Shown piece after piece: positions 25,734 to 34,165 of a stretch of 64,000 nt of DNA. The stretch comes from Streptomyces sp. NBC_01445. GTDB taxonomy: Bacteria > Actinomycetota > Actinomycetes > Streptomycetales > Streptomycetaceae. The position numbers were made by a program, and so were the translations under genes. A model generated the notes under the pieces. That model saw nothing but the letters and a program-made list of their open reading frames with translations, was not told the DNA's origin and searched no databases. Within the stretch, counting starts at the first letter, position 1. Each line of letters begins with the position of its first letter. The stretch is taken from NCBI RefSeq assembly GCF_035918235.1, contig NZ_CP109485.1, positions 9,703,001 through 9,767,000 on the forward strand. The letters run 5' to 3'.

Positions 25734-26732
25734 ATGTCGTCCACTTCCTCCGCTCCGCCCTGGGATGTTCACCGGCTGCCGCGCGCAGAGGGCAGCGTCT
25801 TCTTGGTCACCGGCGGCAACACCGGTATCGGGTACTTCATCGCGGAGCAGCTTTCAGCGACCGGAGCCACGGTCGTGCTGGGCTGTCGGGACCCGGCGAG
25901 AGCCGAAGTCGCCCTGACGTCGATCCGCTCTCGCGTGCCCGGCGCGCAGGTACGGGCAATCCGGCTGGACCTCGCTGACCTGTCGTCGCTCAGCGCAGCA
26001 GTGGAATCCCTGGAGGTGAGTGCTCTGCATGCGGTGGTCCACAATGCCGGCGTCGCGCTCGACGACCCGCCGCGTCGCGAGACAGGGGATGGCCATGAAC
26101 TCATGTTCGGCACGAATCACCTCGGGCATTTCGCGCTGACCGGTCTGCTGATGCCGCTGCTGTCGGCCGCACCTGCGGCGCGTGTCGTGACCGTCGGTAG
26201 TTTCGCGGCGAAATCGGAACGGCTGGACCTGGACGACCTCCAGTCCCGGCGGGACTACCAGGCCAAACGTACCTACGGACGAAGCAAGCTGGCCCAGATG
26301 TACTTCGGGCTCGAACTCGACCGCCGCCTGCGCACCCTCGGCAGTTCGGTGGAGAGTGCAGTGGTCCATCCCGGCGGTGCCCTGGACGCCCTCACTCCGT
26401 CACGGCCGCCGGTCCATGTGCGAAGCCTCGGCGCGCGGCTGCGCGCGGCACCCGCCGCTCTACTCGTCCAAGGCAAGCACGCCGGCGCCTGGCCGGCGGT
26501 CCGAGCGGTGCTCGACCCGGCCGCGTGCGGAGGACAGCTGTGGGGGCCACGCCTGTTCAGCCTGCGCGGCGCACCCCGACAAGAAGCGGCATGGAGTCAT
26601 CTCGCCGACACTGCCGTCGCGGCCGGGCTGTGGGACGCCAGCTGCGACCTGACCGACCACCTTCGAAACCTGGGCGCGCGACCATCTGCGCGCAGACGCC
26701 TGAGCGGCCCCTGTGACGCTTCGAACTCCTAG
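25734..26732 (+). CDS. Short-chain dehydrogenase/reductase
   Basis: A 332-residue oxidoreductase with the NAD(P)-binding motif VTGGNTGIG, the NAG motif (HNAGVALDD), FGTNHLGHFALTG, a Ser-containing strand VVTVGSFAAKSE and the catalytic YxxxK (TYGRSKLAQ). It belongs to the WW-oxidoreductase/retinol-dehydrogenase-like group of extended SDRs. The substrate is unknown. The start ATG at 25734 follows a weak ribosome site and gives MSSTSSAPPWDV. Confidence 0.9.
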   Translation: MSSTSSAPPWDVHRLPRAEGSVFLVTGGNTGIGYFIAEQLSATGATVVLGCRDPARAEVALTSIRSRVPGAQVRAIRLDLADLSSLSAAVESLEVSALHAVVHNAGVALDDPPRRETGDGHELMFGTNHLGHFALTGLLMPLLSAAPAARVVTVGSFAAKSERLDLDDLQSRRDYQAKRTYGRSKLAQMYFGLELDRRLRTLGSSVESAVVHPGGALDALTPSRPPVHVRSLGARLRAAPAALLVQGKHAGAWPAVRAVLDPAACGGQLWGPRLFSLRGAPRQEAAWSHLADTAVAAGLWDASCDLTDHLRNLGARPSARRRLSGPCDASNS

Positions 26733-26903
26733 CAAATTCCCCTGTCAGGCGTGGCCGCACGCGCGGAGGAATAGTTGAGCCGCGTGGATCGGCCGGCGCG
26801 GATCGGGGGCGGCCGGACTCCGGGAGTGCAAGGGCGATGAGTCTCGTCGCGGTTCCCGGTCTGTATACCCGACACGCGATCAACCGTACTCGAGGAGAGC
26901 ATC

Positions 26904-27482
26904 ATGACCGCCACCTACACATTCGACGTCTTCTCCAGCCTCGACGGCTTCGGCGCAGCCAGCGGAAACTGGACCGGCTACTGGGGCAAGCAAGGCCCCG
27001 AGCTCCTCGAGCGCCGTCTCGCCCTGTACGACGACGAGCAGCGGATGGTCTTCGGGGCCAACACGTATCGGGCGTTCGCGCAGATGCTGGCCTCGAGCAC
27101 CGAGGACTCCGAGGTGCGTGACCCATGGGTCACCCGGATGAGGAACCTGCCGGCGACGGTGGTGTCGACCACGCTGGAAGGGCCCCTCGACTGGCCGGAT
27201 GCGAGCGTCGCCGCCGGCGATGCCGTCGATGTCGTCGCTCGGCTCAAGAAGGAGTCCAACGTGCCGTTGCGTTCGCACGGCAGTCTGTCGATGAACCGGG
27301 CGCTGATGGCCGCCGGCCTGGTCGACCGCGTCCAGGTGACGCTCTTCCCCGTGATCACAGGTCAGACCGGATTGGACCCGATCTTCCAGGGTGCGGCCGA
27401 CTTCGACCTCGAGCTGATCGAGCACCGGACCCTCGACGGCGGCATCCAAGAACTCATCTACCGGCCCGCCCTGCATGTCTGA
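26904..27482 (+). CDS. Dihydrofolate reductase / RibD C-terminal domain family protein
   Basis: A 192-residue RibD-C/DHFR-fold reductase with an opening strand YTFDVFSSLDGFGAASGNW, a KQGPELLERR helix, MVFGANTYRAF, and a terminal LDPIFQGAADFDLELIEHRT. These cytoplasmic proteins bind NADPH. The physiological substrate of this actinobacterial group is not established. A GAGGAGAG ribosome site precedes the ATG. Confidence 0.88.
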   Translation: MTATYTFDVFSSLDGFGAASGNWTGYWGKQGPELLERRLALYDDEQRMVFGANTYRAFAQMLASSTEDSEVRDPWVTRMRNLPATVVSTTLEGPLDWPDASVAAGDAVDVVARLKKESNVPLRSHGSLSMNRALMAAGLVDRVQVTLFPVITGQTGLDPIFQGAADFDLELIEHRTLDGGIQELIYRPALHV

Positions 27483-27761
27483 GCCCAGGGACCCGGAGCA
27501 GTCAGCGGCATTCGCAGACTTCCTGGCCCGACAGCCGTCGGTCGGCGAGGAGTGACTTTGAGACGGGCACACCGCGATCAGGTTGCTGACTGGTTGAGCC
27601 AGCTGATCGCCGGGAGCGGTGGGCATCGAGTCCGACCGCGATCCCACCCCGGCCCGTGACGAGGTCGTCGAGGTCGGCGCGTGCGGCCTGTACGGAAACG
27701 ATTGGACATCTCGCAGGGCGCGTTCGCGCCGCGGTCGGCCAACTGCAAGCGCGCCGCGGGA

Positions 27762-27892
27762 CTCGTCGCCGTCGCCGGCGCCGTCCTCGATCCGCAGGCC
27801 TTCATCAGTGACCGGTTCCCCCTGGACCAGTACGCGACCGCGCTGACGCGCTTGCGGGCCGGCCAGGGCCGCAAGACCATCGTCGTCCCCTG
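27762..27892 (+). pseudogene. Zinc-type alcohol dehydrogenase C-terminal fragment
   Basis: A plus-strand segment reads DRFPLDQYATALTRLRAGQG followed by RKTIVVP, the last helix and strand of MDR/zinc-alcohol dehydrogenases. No Rossmann or catalytic domain lies upstream, so it is a truncated remnant. The rest of 27483-27903 shows no other gene. Confidence 0.6.
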
Positions 27893-27903
27893 GCAACACC
27901 TGC

Positions 27904-28488
27904 TTAGCGTTCGAAGGTGCCGGTGAGTCGACCTCGGGCCAGGACCGCTGGGCGGACGGAGGAGAGCAGGGAGCGGGGTCGGGCGCGCTCCGGTGCGATT
28001 TCGGCTGCAGTGTCGCGGACGTCGGCGTCCAGGGCGAACAGCTGGAAGGTGTAGTGGTGCGGGCCGTGTCCCTTGATCGGAGCGGGGCCCAGGTACCCGC
28101 GTCCGATGGTTGAGCGCAGCACCTGGACCCCGGCCGCGGGCTGCCGGGCGGACAGGGCGCCGGCGGGAAGCTGGTGAGGTGTGTCGAGCTGCGCCGGGTC
28201 GATGAGGGCGACGCAGTGCACGGCGGGCTTGGGCATGGGGACGTCGGTGTCCTCCATGACCAGGAGGAGCTGCGCGGTGTCGGGAGGCGGAGGGCTCCAG
28301 GACAGGTGGGGCGACAGGTCGCTGCCGCCGATACGTTTGCCGGCGTGCTCCAGCGGGATCGCCCCGCTGTCGGTGAAGTGCTCGCTGGTCATTCTCAGGA
28401 GGTCGGGACCCTGGAGGTTCGGCAGGTTCCAGGCTATGTGGGCCTCGCCTGCCCGGCGGTTGCTGAGAAGTCGTCCGAGAAGGTTCAT
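27904..28488 (-). CDS. YbhB/YbcL (PEBP-like) family protein
   Basis: A 194-residue phosphatidylethanolamine-binding-protein-fold protein. Its core strands LSPHLSWSPPPPDTAQLLLV and MEDTDVPMPKPAVH, with the conserved Asp-x-Pro and His of the ligand pocket, and YLGPAPIKGHGPHHYTFQL are typical. No signal peptide is present. The function is unknown and bacterial relatives are not kinase inhibitors in any proven sense. It lies downstream of the marR gene in the same orientation with a gap of about 90 bp and may be its target. Confidence 0.9.
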   Translation of the reverse strand: MNLLGRLLSNRRAGEAHIAWNLPNLQGPDLLRMTSEHFTDSGAIPLEHAGKRIGGSDLSPHLSWSPPPPDTAQLLLVMEDTDVPMPKPAVHCVALIDPAQLDTPHQLPAGALSARQPAAGVQVLRSTIGRGYLGPAPIKGHGPHHYTFQLFALDADVRDTAAEIAPERARPRSLLSSVRPAVLARGRLTGTFER

Positions 28489-28579
28489 CGGGTGGCCTTG
28501 GGCATGTGGAGAATCTCCGTGTTGGTGGTTGGTGGCTGTTTCGCCGGGTTCGGGGAGGACGTCCTCGACGCTGCTGCGG

Positions 28580-29020
28580 TCAGATGTTCTCGGCGAGCCG
28601 TCTGATCAGCGGAGCGGCCGCTGCTAGGTGTGTCAGTTCGTCCTGCGTGAAGGCTTCCGCGAGGGCTCGTGCCAGTAGGTCGGTCCGGGCGCTGCGCTTC
28701 TCTTGAAGGTCACGAGCTCCGGCGTCGGTCAGGGACAAGACCTTGCGCCTGCCGTCCTGGGGGTCCGGACGCCGCTGGATCAGGCCGGCAGCCTGCAGTG
28801 CACTGAGTGTCGCCCCCATGGCCTGCGGGGTGATGTGCGCCTGACGGGCCAGTTCCGAGGAGGTTGCCGGGCCCGTGCGGTCCAGTTGCTTCAGCGCCGA
28901 GCGCTCGGGTTCGGACAGTTCGCCGCCTTCGACGCGCACCTGGCGCACCCGGCGAACCAGCAGGCCGACGCTCGCCAGCAGGGCTGCGCCAACTTCATCG
29001 GGGGTCGGATCCTCAGGCAT
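28580..29020 (-). CDS. MarR-family transcriptional regulator
   Basis: A 146-residue winged-helix regulator with SELARQAHITPQAMGATLSA as the recognition region and a DPQDGRRKVLSLTDAG wing. It is flanked by the YbhB gene downstream. A 26-bp palindrome begins 6 bp upstream of its start, consistent with autorepression. Confidence 0.92.
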   Translation of the reverse strand: MPEDPTPDEVGAALLASVGLLVRRVRQVRVEGGELSEPERSALKQLDRTGPATSSELARQAHITPQAMGATLSALQAAGLIQRRPDPQDGRRKVLSLTDAGARDLQEKRSARTDLLARALAEAFTQDELTHLAAAAPLIRRLAENI

Positions 29021-29025
29021 GATAT

Positions 29026-29051
29026 TAAGGCTAACTTATAAGTCTGCCTTA
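29026..29051. promoter_or_regulatory. MarR operator palindrome
   Basis: A 26-bp inverted repeat with outer arms TAAGGC/GCCTTA and a perfect AT-rich core ACTTATAAGT; only two base pairs mismatch. Its AT-richness stands out in this GC-rich DNA and it overlaps the probable promoter of marR. Confidence 0.8.
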
Positions 29052-29342
29052 GCGTAGTGCGGCGCTGATCTGCTCATCCGAGGCGGCCCGGAAGCCGCAG
29101 CGGCTCGGCGGACCGCCGACAGAGCGGACGGGCGTGGGTGGCCACGCGGCGGTTGTCACTCACCGGCATCCATGAGGTGGTCCTCACCTATGTCGATCTG
29201 TCTGTCCTGTCTCGCCGCATCAGGACAACCGTCGCCAAGTCGCCATGGCCGGAGCAGGGTTGAACGGCTCGGTCCGGAACTGAGGGGGCGCCGACGCGAC
29301 GGTCAGGATGTGTTCAGACTCCGGCTGACAAGGTCGGGCCTC

Positions 29343-30173
29343 ATGACCGATACCTCTGAGACTTCTGGGGCGTACGCGCCCTCTGAGGCGGCCCCGGGCC
29401 GCCGGCTGCGCTGGAACAAGGTTCCGGAAGTCACCGCGTACTTCTGGATCATCAAGGTGCTGTGCACGACGGTCGGCGAGACCGCGGCGGACCTGCTGAA
29501 CGAGAAGTTGGGCCTGGGCCTGACCGGCGTGTCGCTGCTGATGAGCGCGCTTCTGGCGGTCGTCCTGGTCGTCCAGTTCCGCACGAAGGCCTATCGACCC
29601 GGCGTCTACTGGCTCGCCGTGGCACTGATCAGCGTGGTCGGCACCTTGATCAGCGACAACCTCACCGACAACCTGGGTGTGCCGCTGGAGGCCAGTACCG
29701 CGACGTTCGCCGTGGCCCTCGCCGTGGTCTTCGTCGTCTGGCATCGGCGCGAGCGGACCCTGTCCATCCACAGCATCGACACGACGCCCCGCGAGGTCTA
29801 CTACTGGCTGGCAGTGCTGTTCACCTTCGCGCTCGGCACCGCGGCCGGCGACCTCGTCGCCGAAAAGATGGCCCTCGGCTACTGGGTCTCCGCCGTCCTG
29901 TTCGCCCTGGCCATCGCCGCCGTTGCCGTCGCGCACTTCGCGCTCGGCCTGAACGCCGTGTTCAGCTTCTGGATCGCCTACATCCTCACCCGTCCCCTCG
30001 GTGCCTCGATCGGCGACTATCTGTCGCAGCCGACCGGTGACGGCGGCCTGGGCATGGGCACCGTGATCACCAGCGTGATCTTCCTCGCGGTCATCCTCGG
30101 ACTGGTCATCCACCTGTCGGTGACCCGGCGGGACGTCGAAGAGTCCGCGCCGCTCACCCCGCAGGAAGGCTGA
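29343..30173 (+). CDS. COG4705-type integral membrane protein
   Basis: A 276-residue protein with about eight membrane segments. The two halves are related: WNKVPEVTAYFWIIKVLCTT with VGETAADLLNEKLGLGL, and TTPREVYYWLAVLFTFALGT with AAGDLVAEKMALGYW, so it arose by internal duplication. This matches the uncharacterised COG4705 membrane family, with conserved Glu/Asp residues inside the helices. Its end overlaps the convergent histidine-kinase gene by 20 bp, an arrangement suggesting a functional link with that two-component system. Confidence 0.82.
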   Translation: MTDTSETSGAYAPSEAAPGRRLRWNKVPEVTAYFWIIKVLCTTVGETAADLLNEKLGLGLTGVSLLMSALLAVVLVVQFRTKAYRPGVYWLAVALISVVGTLISDNLTDNLGVPLEASTATFAVALAVVFVVWHRRERTLSIHSIDTTPREVYYWLAVLFTFALGTAAGDLVAEKMALGYWVSAVLFALAIAAVAVAHFALGLNAVFSFWIAYILTRPLGASIGDYLSQPTGDGGLGMGTVITSVIFLAVILGLVIHLSVTRRDVEESAPLTPQEG

Positions 30174-31512
30174 TCACGAAGCTCGCGCCCGGGGTGTGCC
30201 TCTCGTCGTGGTGCACCTCGCCGCCGACTGAGCGGGCCAGGCGTCGCGACAGCGGCAGCCCCAGGCCCGCTCCGTCGTGTCCGTCCCCGGGCCGGGCGCG
30301 GCGCCCCGGCTGGAAGAGCTGCGGCGCGAACGACTCCGGCACGCCCGGGCCGTCGTCCGTGACATCGACGCGGACGTCGCCCGCACGGGCGCACGCCCGG
30401 ATCTCCACCCGGGAGCGTGCGTGTCGCAGCGCGTTGTCGAGCAGCGGGCTCGCAATGCGTTCCAGGAGTGTGCCCGGGACCCCGGCCGACAGGCCGGGAT
30501 CCCGGACCGTGACGACGACCTCCACGTTCCCGGCGGAATCGGCGCGATCGGCGAGGCCGCGCAGCACCATGGGCACATCACTGACGCCCCGTGTGGTGGC
30601 CGCGCTGTCGCGGGCGTCGTCGAGGAGGGTGTCGCAGATCATGCGCATGGACCGCGCGGCGTCCGCGATGGCGTCGTGTGTGGTCCGGGTGTCGGCGGCG
30701 GAGCGGGGGCGGGCCTGCCACCAGTCCAGCTCGGCGATGATCCGGGCGAGCGGGTTGCGCAGCTCGTGCGACAGCTCCCGCGTGAGCTGTTGCTCGTGTC
30801 GCAGCAGTGCGCGAATACGGTCGAGCAGCGCGTCCAACGACCCACCCAGCTGCGTGAGTTCGGTGGGGCGCTCCACGCTCCCGAAGCGTTCCTCGGAGGC
30901 TATTGCGCTCCACTGCGCGGCATGCTCGGTCATGCTGCGCACCGGTCGTAGCGCACGCCCCACCGCCAACCGGGTCAGCGCGTAGGTGCAGGCCAGCATG
31001 ACGGCGTCGAGCGCGAGCGAGGCGTAGAGCATGTCATCGGCAGAACTGCTGTAGGGGGAAAGGTCCAGCGCGGTGACCACCGAGGCGTCACTTTTCCCGT
31101 CGGGCACCGGCAGCGAGCACAGACGGACCGGCCCATGGGCCTGCACGGTGACGCAGCGCCGGCCGCTGCGTGCGGCCAACTGGTCGGCGGCGCGTGTCAG
31201 TGGCCCGGCAGCGGCGGACGGCGGCTTTTCGAGCAGCCTTCCTCCGTCGTAGATCCACACGTTCGTGTCCAGCAGTTCCTCACCCGGCGTCTCCAGGACG
31301 CGCACCCTGGGTCCGCTGGTGTCGACGGTGGCGGCAACGGCGGCGGCCCGCGTGCGGAGCTCGTCGTCGGCCTGGTGCTGGAGGCGGTTGCGGACGACGG
31401 TGTTGAACACCGCGGTGAGGATCACCATCAGGAGCGTGGCGGTGGTCAGCGCCACCAGGGCCAGGCGCCCGCGCAGGGTTCGCGGCCAGAACCATGAGGC
31501 GTACGGCCTCAT
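30154..31512 (-). CDS. Sensor histidine kinase (OmpR-partner type)
   Basis: A 452-residue membrane kinase with an N-terminal TM segment (residues 15-40), an extracellular loop of about 120 residues, a second TM segment near 165-185, and a HAMP region. The H-box ELSHELRNPLA has its phospho-acceptor His near residue 247. The ATPase domain carries N-box LLDNALRHA, DDGPGVP and GAGLGLPLSRR. It overlaps the regulator gene by 4 bp. The loop includes two Cys (GRRCVTVQAHGPVRLCSLPV) that could form a disulfide sensor. Confidence 0.94.
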   Translation of the reverse strand: MRPYASWFWPRTLRGRLALVALTTATLLMVILTAVFNTVVRNRLQHQADDELRTRAAAVAATVDTSGPRVRVLETPGEELLDTNVWIYDGGRLLEKPPSAAAGPLTRAADQLAARSGRRCVTVQAHGPVRLCSLPVPDGKSDASVVTALDLSPYSSSADDMLYASLALDAVMLACTYALTRLAVGRALRPVRSMTEHAAQWSAIASEERFGSVERPTELTQLGGSLDALLDRIRALLRHEQQLTRELSHELRNPLARIIAELDWWQARPRSAADTRTTHDAIADAARSMRMICDTLLDDARDSAATTRGVSDVPMVLRGLADRADSAGNVEVVVTVRDPGLSAGVPGTLLERIASPLLDNALRHARSRVEIRACARAGDVRVDVTDDGPGVPESFAPQLFQPGRRARPGDGHDGAGLGLPLSRRLARSVGGEVHHDERHTPGASFVISLPAG

Positions 31513-32171
31513 GACAGGCGGTGTCCGACGCCGCGCGCGGTGGTGACGGTCAGCGCGCTGCCGCCGTCGCGGAGCTTGCGTCGTAGCCGGGTCAGATACT
31601 GGTCCAGCGTGTTGTCACTGACGTGGGCCCCCTCGGGCCAGCCGGCCCGGATGAGCTCCCGCCTGCGGACGATGGCGCCGGACGCGGCCATGAGAGCTGC
31701 CAGCAGCCGGAACTCGGTGGGAGTGAGGGCGACACGCGTCCCCCGCACCGTCAGGCTGTGCCCGACCGGGTCCAGGAGCACATCTCCGCAGGTCGCGGAC
31801 TGCGACGAACCGTTGCGTTTGAGGGCCGCCCTCAGTCGCGCGGCCAGCTCCATCGTGTGGAACGGCTTGGGCAGGTAGTCGTCGCCGCCTGCCGAGAAGC
31901 CTGCCAGGCGGTCGGTGAGCCGATGATGGGCGGTCAGGAAGATGACGGGAAAGACGAAGCCATTGGCTCTGATCGCCTGGCAGACGTCCCGGCCGTCCGC
32001 GTCGGGCAGCCCGACGTCGAGCACGGCAGCGTCGACGGCGTCCCCCGCCAGCCGCAGGGCGGTCGCGCCGTCCTGCGCGGGCACGGCGTCGAAATCCTCG
32101 TCCCGCAGACTCCGTAGCAGCACATCACGCAGTGCGTGATCGTCCTCGACGACCAGGATTCGATGCCTCAT
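31509..32171 (-). CDS. OmpR/PhoB-family response regulator
   Basis: A 220-residue regulator. The receiver domain has the acidic pair ED-D at 9-11, phospho-acceptor Asp52 (VLDVGLPDADG) and Lys in PKPFH. The C-terminal winged helix includes VALTPTEFRLLAALM and DQYLTRLRRKL. It is cotranscribed with the downstream kinase. A 24-bp palindrome 53 bp upstream lies in the divergent gap shared with the FetB-like gene. Confidence 0.94.
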   Translation of the reverse strand: MRHRILVVEDDHALRDVLLRSLRDEDFDAVPAQDGATALRLAGDAVDAAVLDVGLPDADGRDVCQAIRANGFVFPVIFLTAHHRLTDRLAGFSAGGDDYLPKPFHTMELAARLRAALKRNGSSQSATCGDVLLDPVGHSLTVRGTRVALTPTEFRLLAALMAASGAIVRRRELIRAGWPEGAHVSDNTLDQYLTRLRRKLRDGGSALTVTTARGVGHRLS

Positions 32172-32223
32172 GCCTCTCCCTCACCTGCCTTCACGCGACG
32201 CCTCCTGTGCGGACGCGAATCGT

Positions 32224-32247
32224 ATCGTCTACAGTCATGTAGACGAT
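32224..32247. promoter_or_regulatory. Perfect 10+4+10 palindrome in a divergent promoter region
   Basis: Inverted repeat ATCGTCTACA-GTCA-TGTAGACGAT. The core TACA-N4-TGTA resembles BlaI/CopY-type operators, and GTCTACAGTCA recurs over the blaI start region at 35518-35528. It may link this promoter to the BlaI regulator 3 kb away, or be a site of another regulator. Confidence 0.65.
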
Positions 32248-32319
32248 AGCGAGGTGGGGATCGTTCCCAAAACCAGCGCGCCGGGCTGACTGTCGTACCT
32301 GCAGTACGCGGCATCTACG

Positions 32320-33114
32320 GTGAGACATGTGACGCTGAGTGCAAGGTCTCTTCTCCCGGTCAACATCACGCTCGGCGTGCTGCTGATCGTGCTTCTCGCG
32401 GTGGCGGCGGGGGTTGCCTACTGGTTTCGTCTGTCTCCCGACTCATCGGCCGGCAGGCCGAGGGAGATCCTGGTCGCGGGGGTGCGTGCGGCGGCTCAGC
32501 TCGCCGCGGTGTCCGTGGTCATCACCTGGGCAGTCACCACGGTGGCCGGCCTGGTCGCGTTCCTGGTCGTGATGTTCACCGTCGCCGTACGCACGGCAGG
32601 CCGAAGGCTGACCACCAACCGCACCTGGTGGCTGACCGCCGCGCCCATCGCCGCCGGTGTCGTCCCCACGGTGGCCGCACTGCTGCTCACGGGACTGGTT
32701 CCCCTCAAGGGCCTCGCCCTTGTTCCGATCGCCGGCATCCTCATCGGCGGCGCCCTGACGGTGACGGTGCTCTCCGGGCGCCGCTCCCTGGACGAGCTGG
32801 AACAGCGCCGAGGCGAGGTCGAGGCGGCGATGGCGCTGGGCTTCCTCGACCGGGATGCGCGCATGGAGATCGCCCGGCCCGCGGCATCGGACGCCCTGCT
32901 TCCGGGCCTGGACCAGACGCGCACGGTCGGCCTGGTCACGCTTCCCGGGGCATTCGTGGGCATGCTGTTGGGCGGTGCGAGTCCGGTGATGGCCGGGGCG
33001 GTGCAGCTGTTTGTCCTGATCGCCCTCATGGCCGTGCAGGCCATCGCGGTCGCCGTAACCGTCGAACTCATCGCTCGACGGCGCCTGTTCCGCCCTGACA
33101 TGAAGAGCCTCTGA
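32320..33114 (+). CDS. FetB/YbbM-like ABC transporter permease
   Basis: A 264-residue membrane protein of the UPF0014/FetB family with about seven membrane helices. The conserved cytoplasmic block RRGEVEAAMALGFLDRDARM then LLPGLDQTRTVGLVTLPGAF and VGMLLGGASPVMAG is clear. E. coli FetAB exports iron; here no adjacent functional ATPase exists (only a broken one on the other strand). The start is GTG 32320; a later GTG at 32329 is possible. Confidence 0.88.
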   Translation: MRHVTLSARSLLPVNITLGVLLIVLLAVAAGVAYWFRLSPDSSAGRPREILVAGVRAAAQLAAVSVVITWAVTTVAGLVAFLVVMFTVAVRTAGRRLTTNRTWWLTAAPIAAGVVPTVAALLLTGLVPLKGLALVPIAGILIGGALTVTVLSGRRSLDELEQRRGEVEAAMALGFLDRDARMEIARPAASDALLPGLDQTRTVGLVTLPGAFVGMLLGGASPVMAGAVQLFVLIALMAVQAIAVAVTVELIARRRLFRPDMKSL

Positions 33115-33223
33115 AATTCCGCGACTTCAGGAACCTGGGTCTCGTGGCTCACGATGGTGAGGGGCGTGTTGCGCTCGGCGCGCAGGCGTTGCAGGAGTTC
33201 CATGACGGCGATAAGAAGCACTA

Positions 33224-34090
33224 ACAGAAGTCGTTGATCATGTGACTTTCGGCTTGTTCGGTCGTTGGTCTCGGTGTGGGAAAGCGTCAAGCGCGGCCGT
33301 GGGTCGTGTCGGATGAACTGTGGTCGCTGATCGAGCCGTTACTGCCCGAGCCGGGCCCGAAGCTGGTGGCGGGCCGGCCGCGGGTGCCGGACCGGCAGGC
33401 GTTGTGCGGGATCTTGTTCGTGCTGCATACGGGCATCCAATGGGAGTACCTGCCCCAGGAGTTGGGCTTCGGCTCGGGCATGACCTGCTGGCGACGCCTG
33501 GCCGCCTGGAACGAGGCCGGCGTGTGGGGCCAGCTGCATGTCGTGCTGCTGAGGAAACTGCGGGCCTCGAACAAGTTGGACTGGTCGCGGGCGGTGATCG
33601 ACTCCTCCCACGTCAGGGCAGCTCGGCGCGGCCCAAAAGCGGACCCAGCCCGGTCGACCGCGCGCGACCAGGCAGCAAGCATCACGTCATCACCGACGGC
33701 CAGGGCATCCCACTCGCGGTGTCGCTGACCGGCGGAAACCGCAACGACGTCACTCAACTGCTGCCCCTGCTCGACAAGATCCCACCCGTCGCTGGTGTTG
33801 TCGGCCGACCGCGACGGCGACCAGACATGCTCTTCGCCGACCGCGGCTACGACCACGACAAGTACCGGCGGCTCCTCTGGCAGCGCGGTATCCGCCCGGT
33901 TATCGCCGAGCGGGGCTACCCGCACGGCACCGGCCTGGGCGTCTTCCGCTGGGTCGTCGAACGCACCATCTCCTGGCTGCACGGCTTCCGCCGCCTACGC
34001 ATCCGCTGGGAACGCCGCGACGACATCCACGAGGCCTTCCTCGGACTTGCCACCTGCCTCATCACCCACCGCCACGTCCAGCGCCTTTGT
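33224..34090 (+). mobile_element. IS5-family (IS427-like) insertion sequence
   Basis: A roughly 867-bp element carries a two-frame DDE transposase. It is flanked by TA on both sides (33222-33223 and 34091-34092), taken as the target duplication. The ends share weak inverted repeats (ACAGAAGTCGTTGA against ACAAAGGCGCTGGA). Boundaries are supported because excision restores an ABC-ATPase reading frame. Confidence 0.8.
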
Positions 34091-34093
34091 TAG
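33276..34093 (+). CDS. IS5-family transposase, two frames joined by -1 frameshifting
   Basis: The first frame (33276-33728) opens WVVSDELWSLIEPLLP and holds the first catalytic Asp in AVIDSSHVRA. The second frame, entered by a -1 slip at the CCCAAAAG run (33632-33639), continues GSKHHVITDGQGIPLAV with the second Asp in LFADRGYD and the Glu in RWVVERTISWLHGFRRLR. All DDE residues are therefore present and the fused product of about 270 residues is a normal IS427-group transposase. The stop codon TAG uses the duplicated TA at the right edge. Confidence 0.9.
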
Positions 34094-34165
34094 GACCTCT
34101 AAGTCAGGGCTGGCGGTGAGGGCGCGGGCATGCAGGGTGTGCTCGCCCACGTCGGAGCGCGGTCG

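Larger units (their letters stand above)
33113..34165 (-). pseudogene. ABC-ATPase remnant interrupted by an IS5-family element
   Basis: Two minus-strand pieces flank the IS at 33224-34090. Removing the IS and one TA copy joins them in one frame: HARALTASPDLEVLVL then LIAVMELLQRLRAERNTPLT and IVSHETQV. This is the end of an ABC ATPase (ARALTASPDL after the signature motif, H-loop IVSHE). The DEPT Walker B/D-loop segment that should lie between VLVL and the next helix is missing, so the gene was already deleted internally before the IS entered. Confidence 0.6.

Noticed and set aside
27475..27549. 24-codon ORF overlapping the end of the RibD-like gene
   Set aside because: Good ATG overlap, but no recognisable protein and too short to support.
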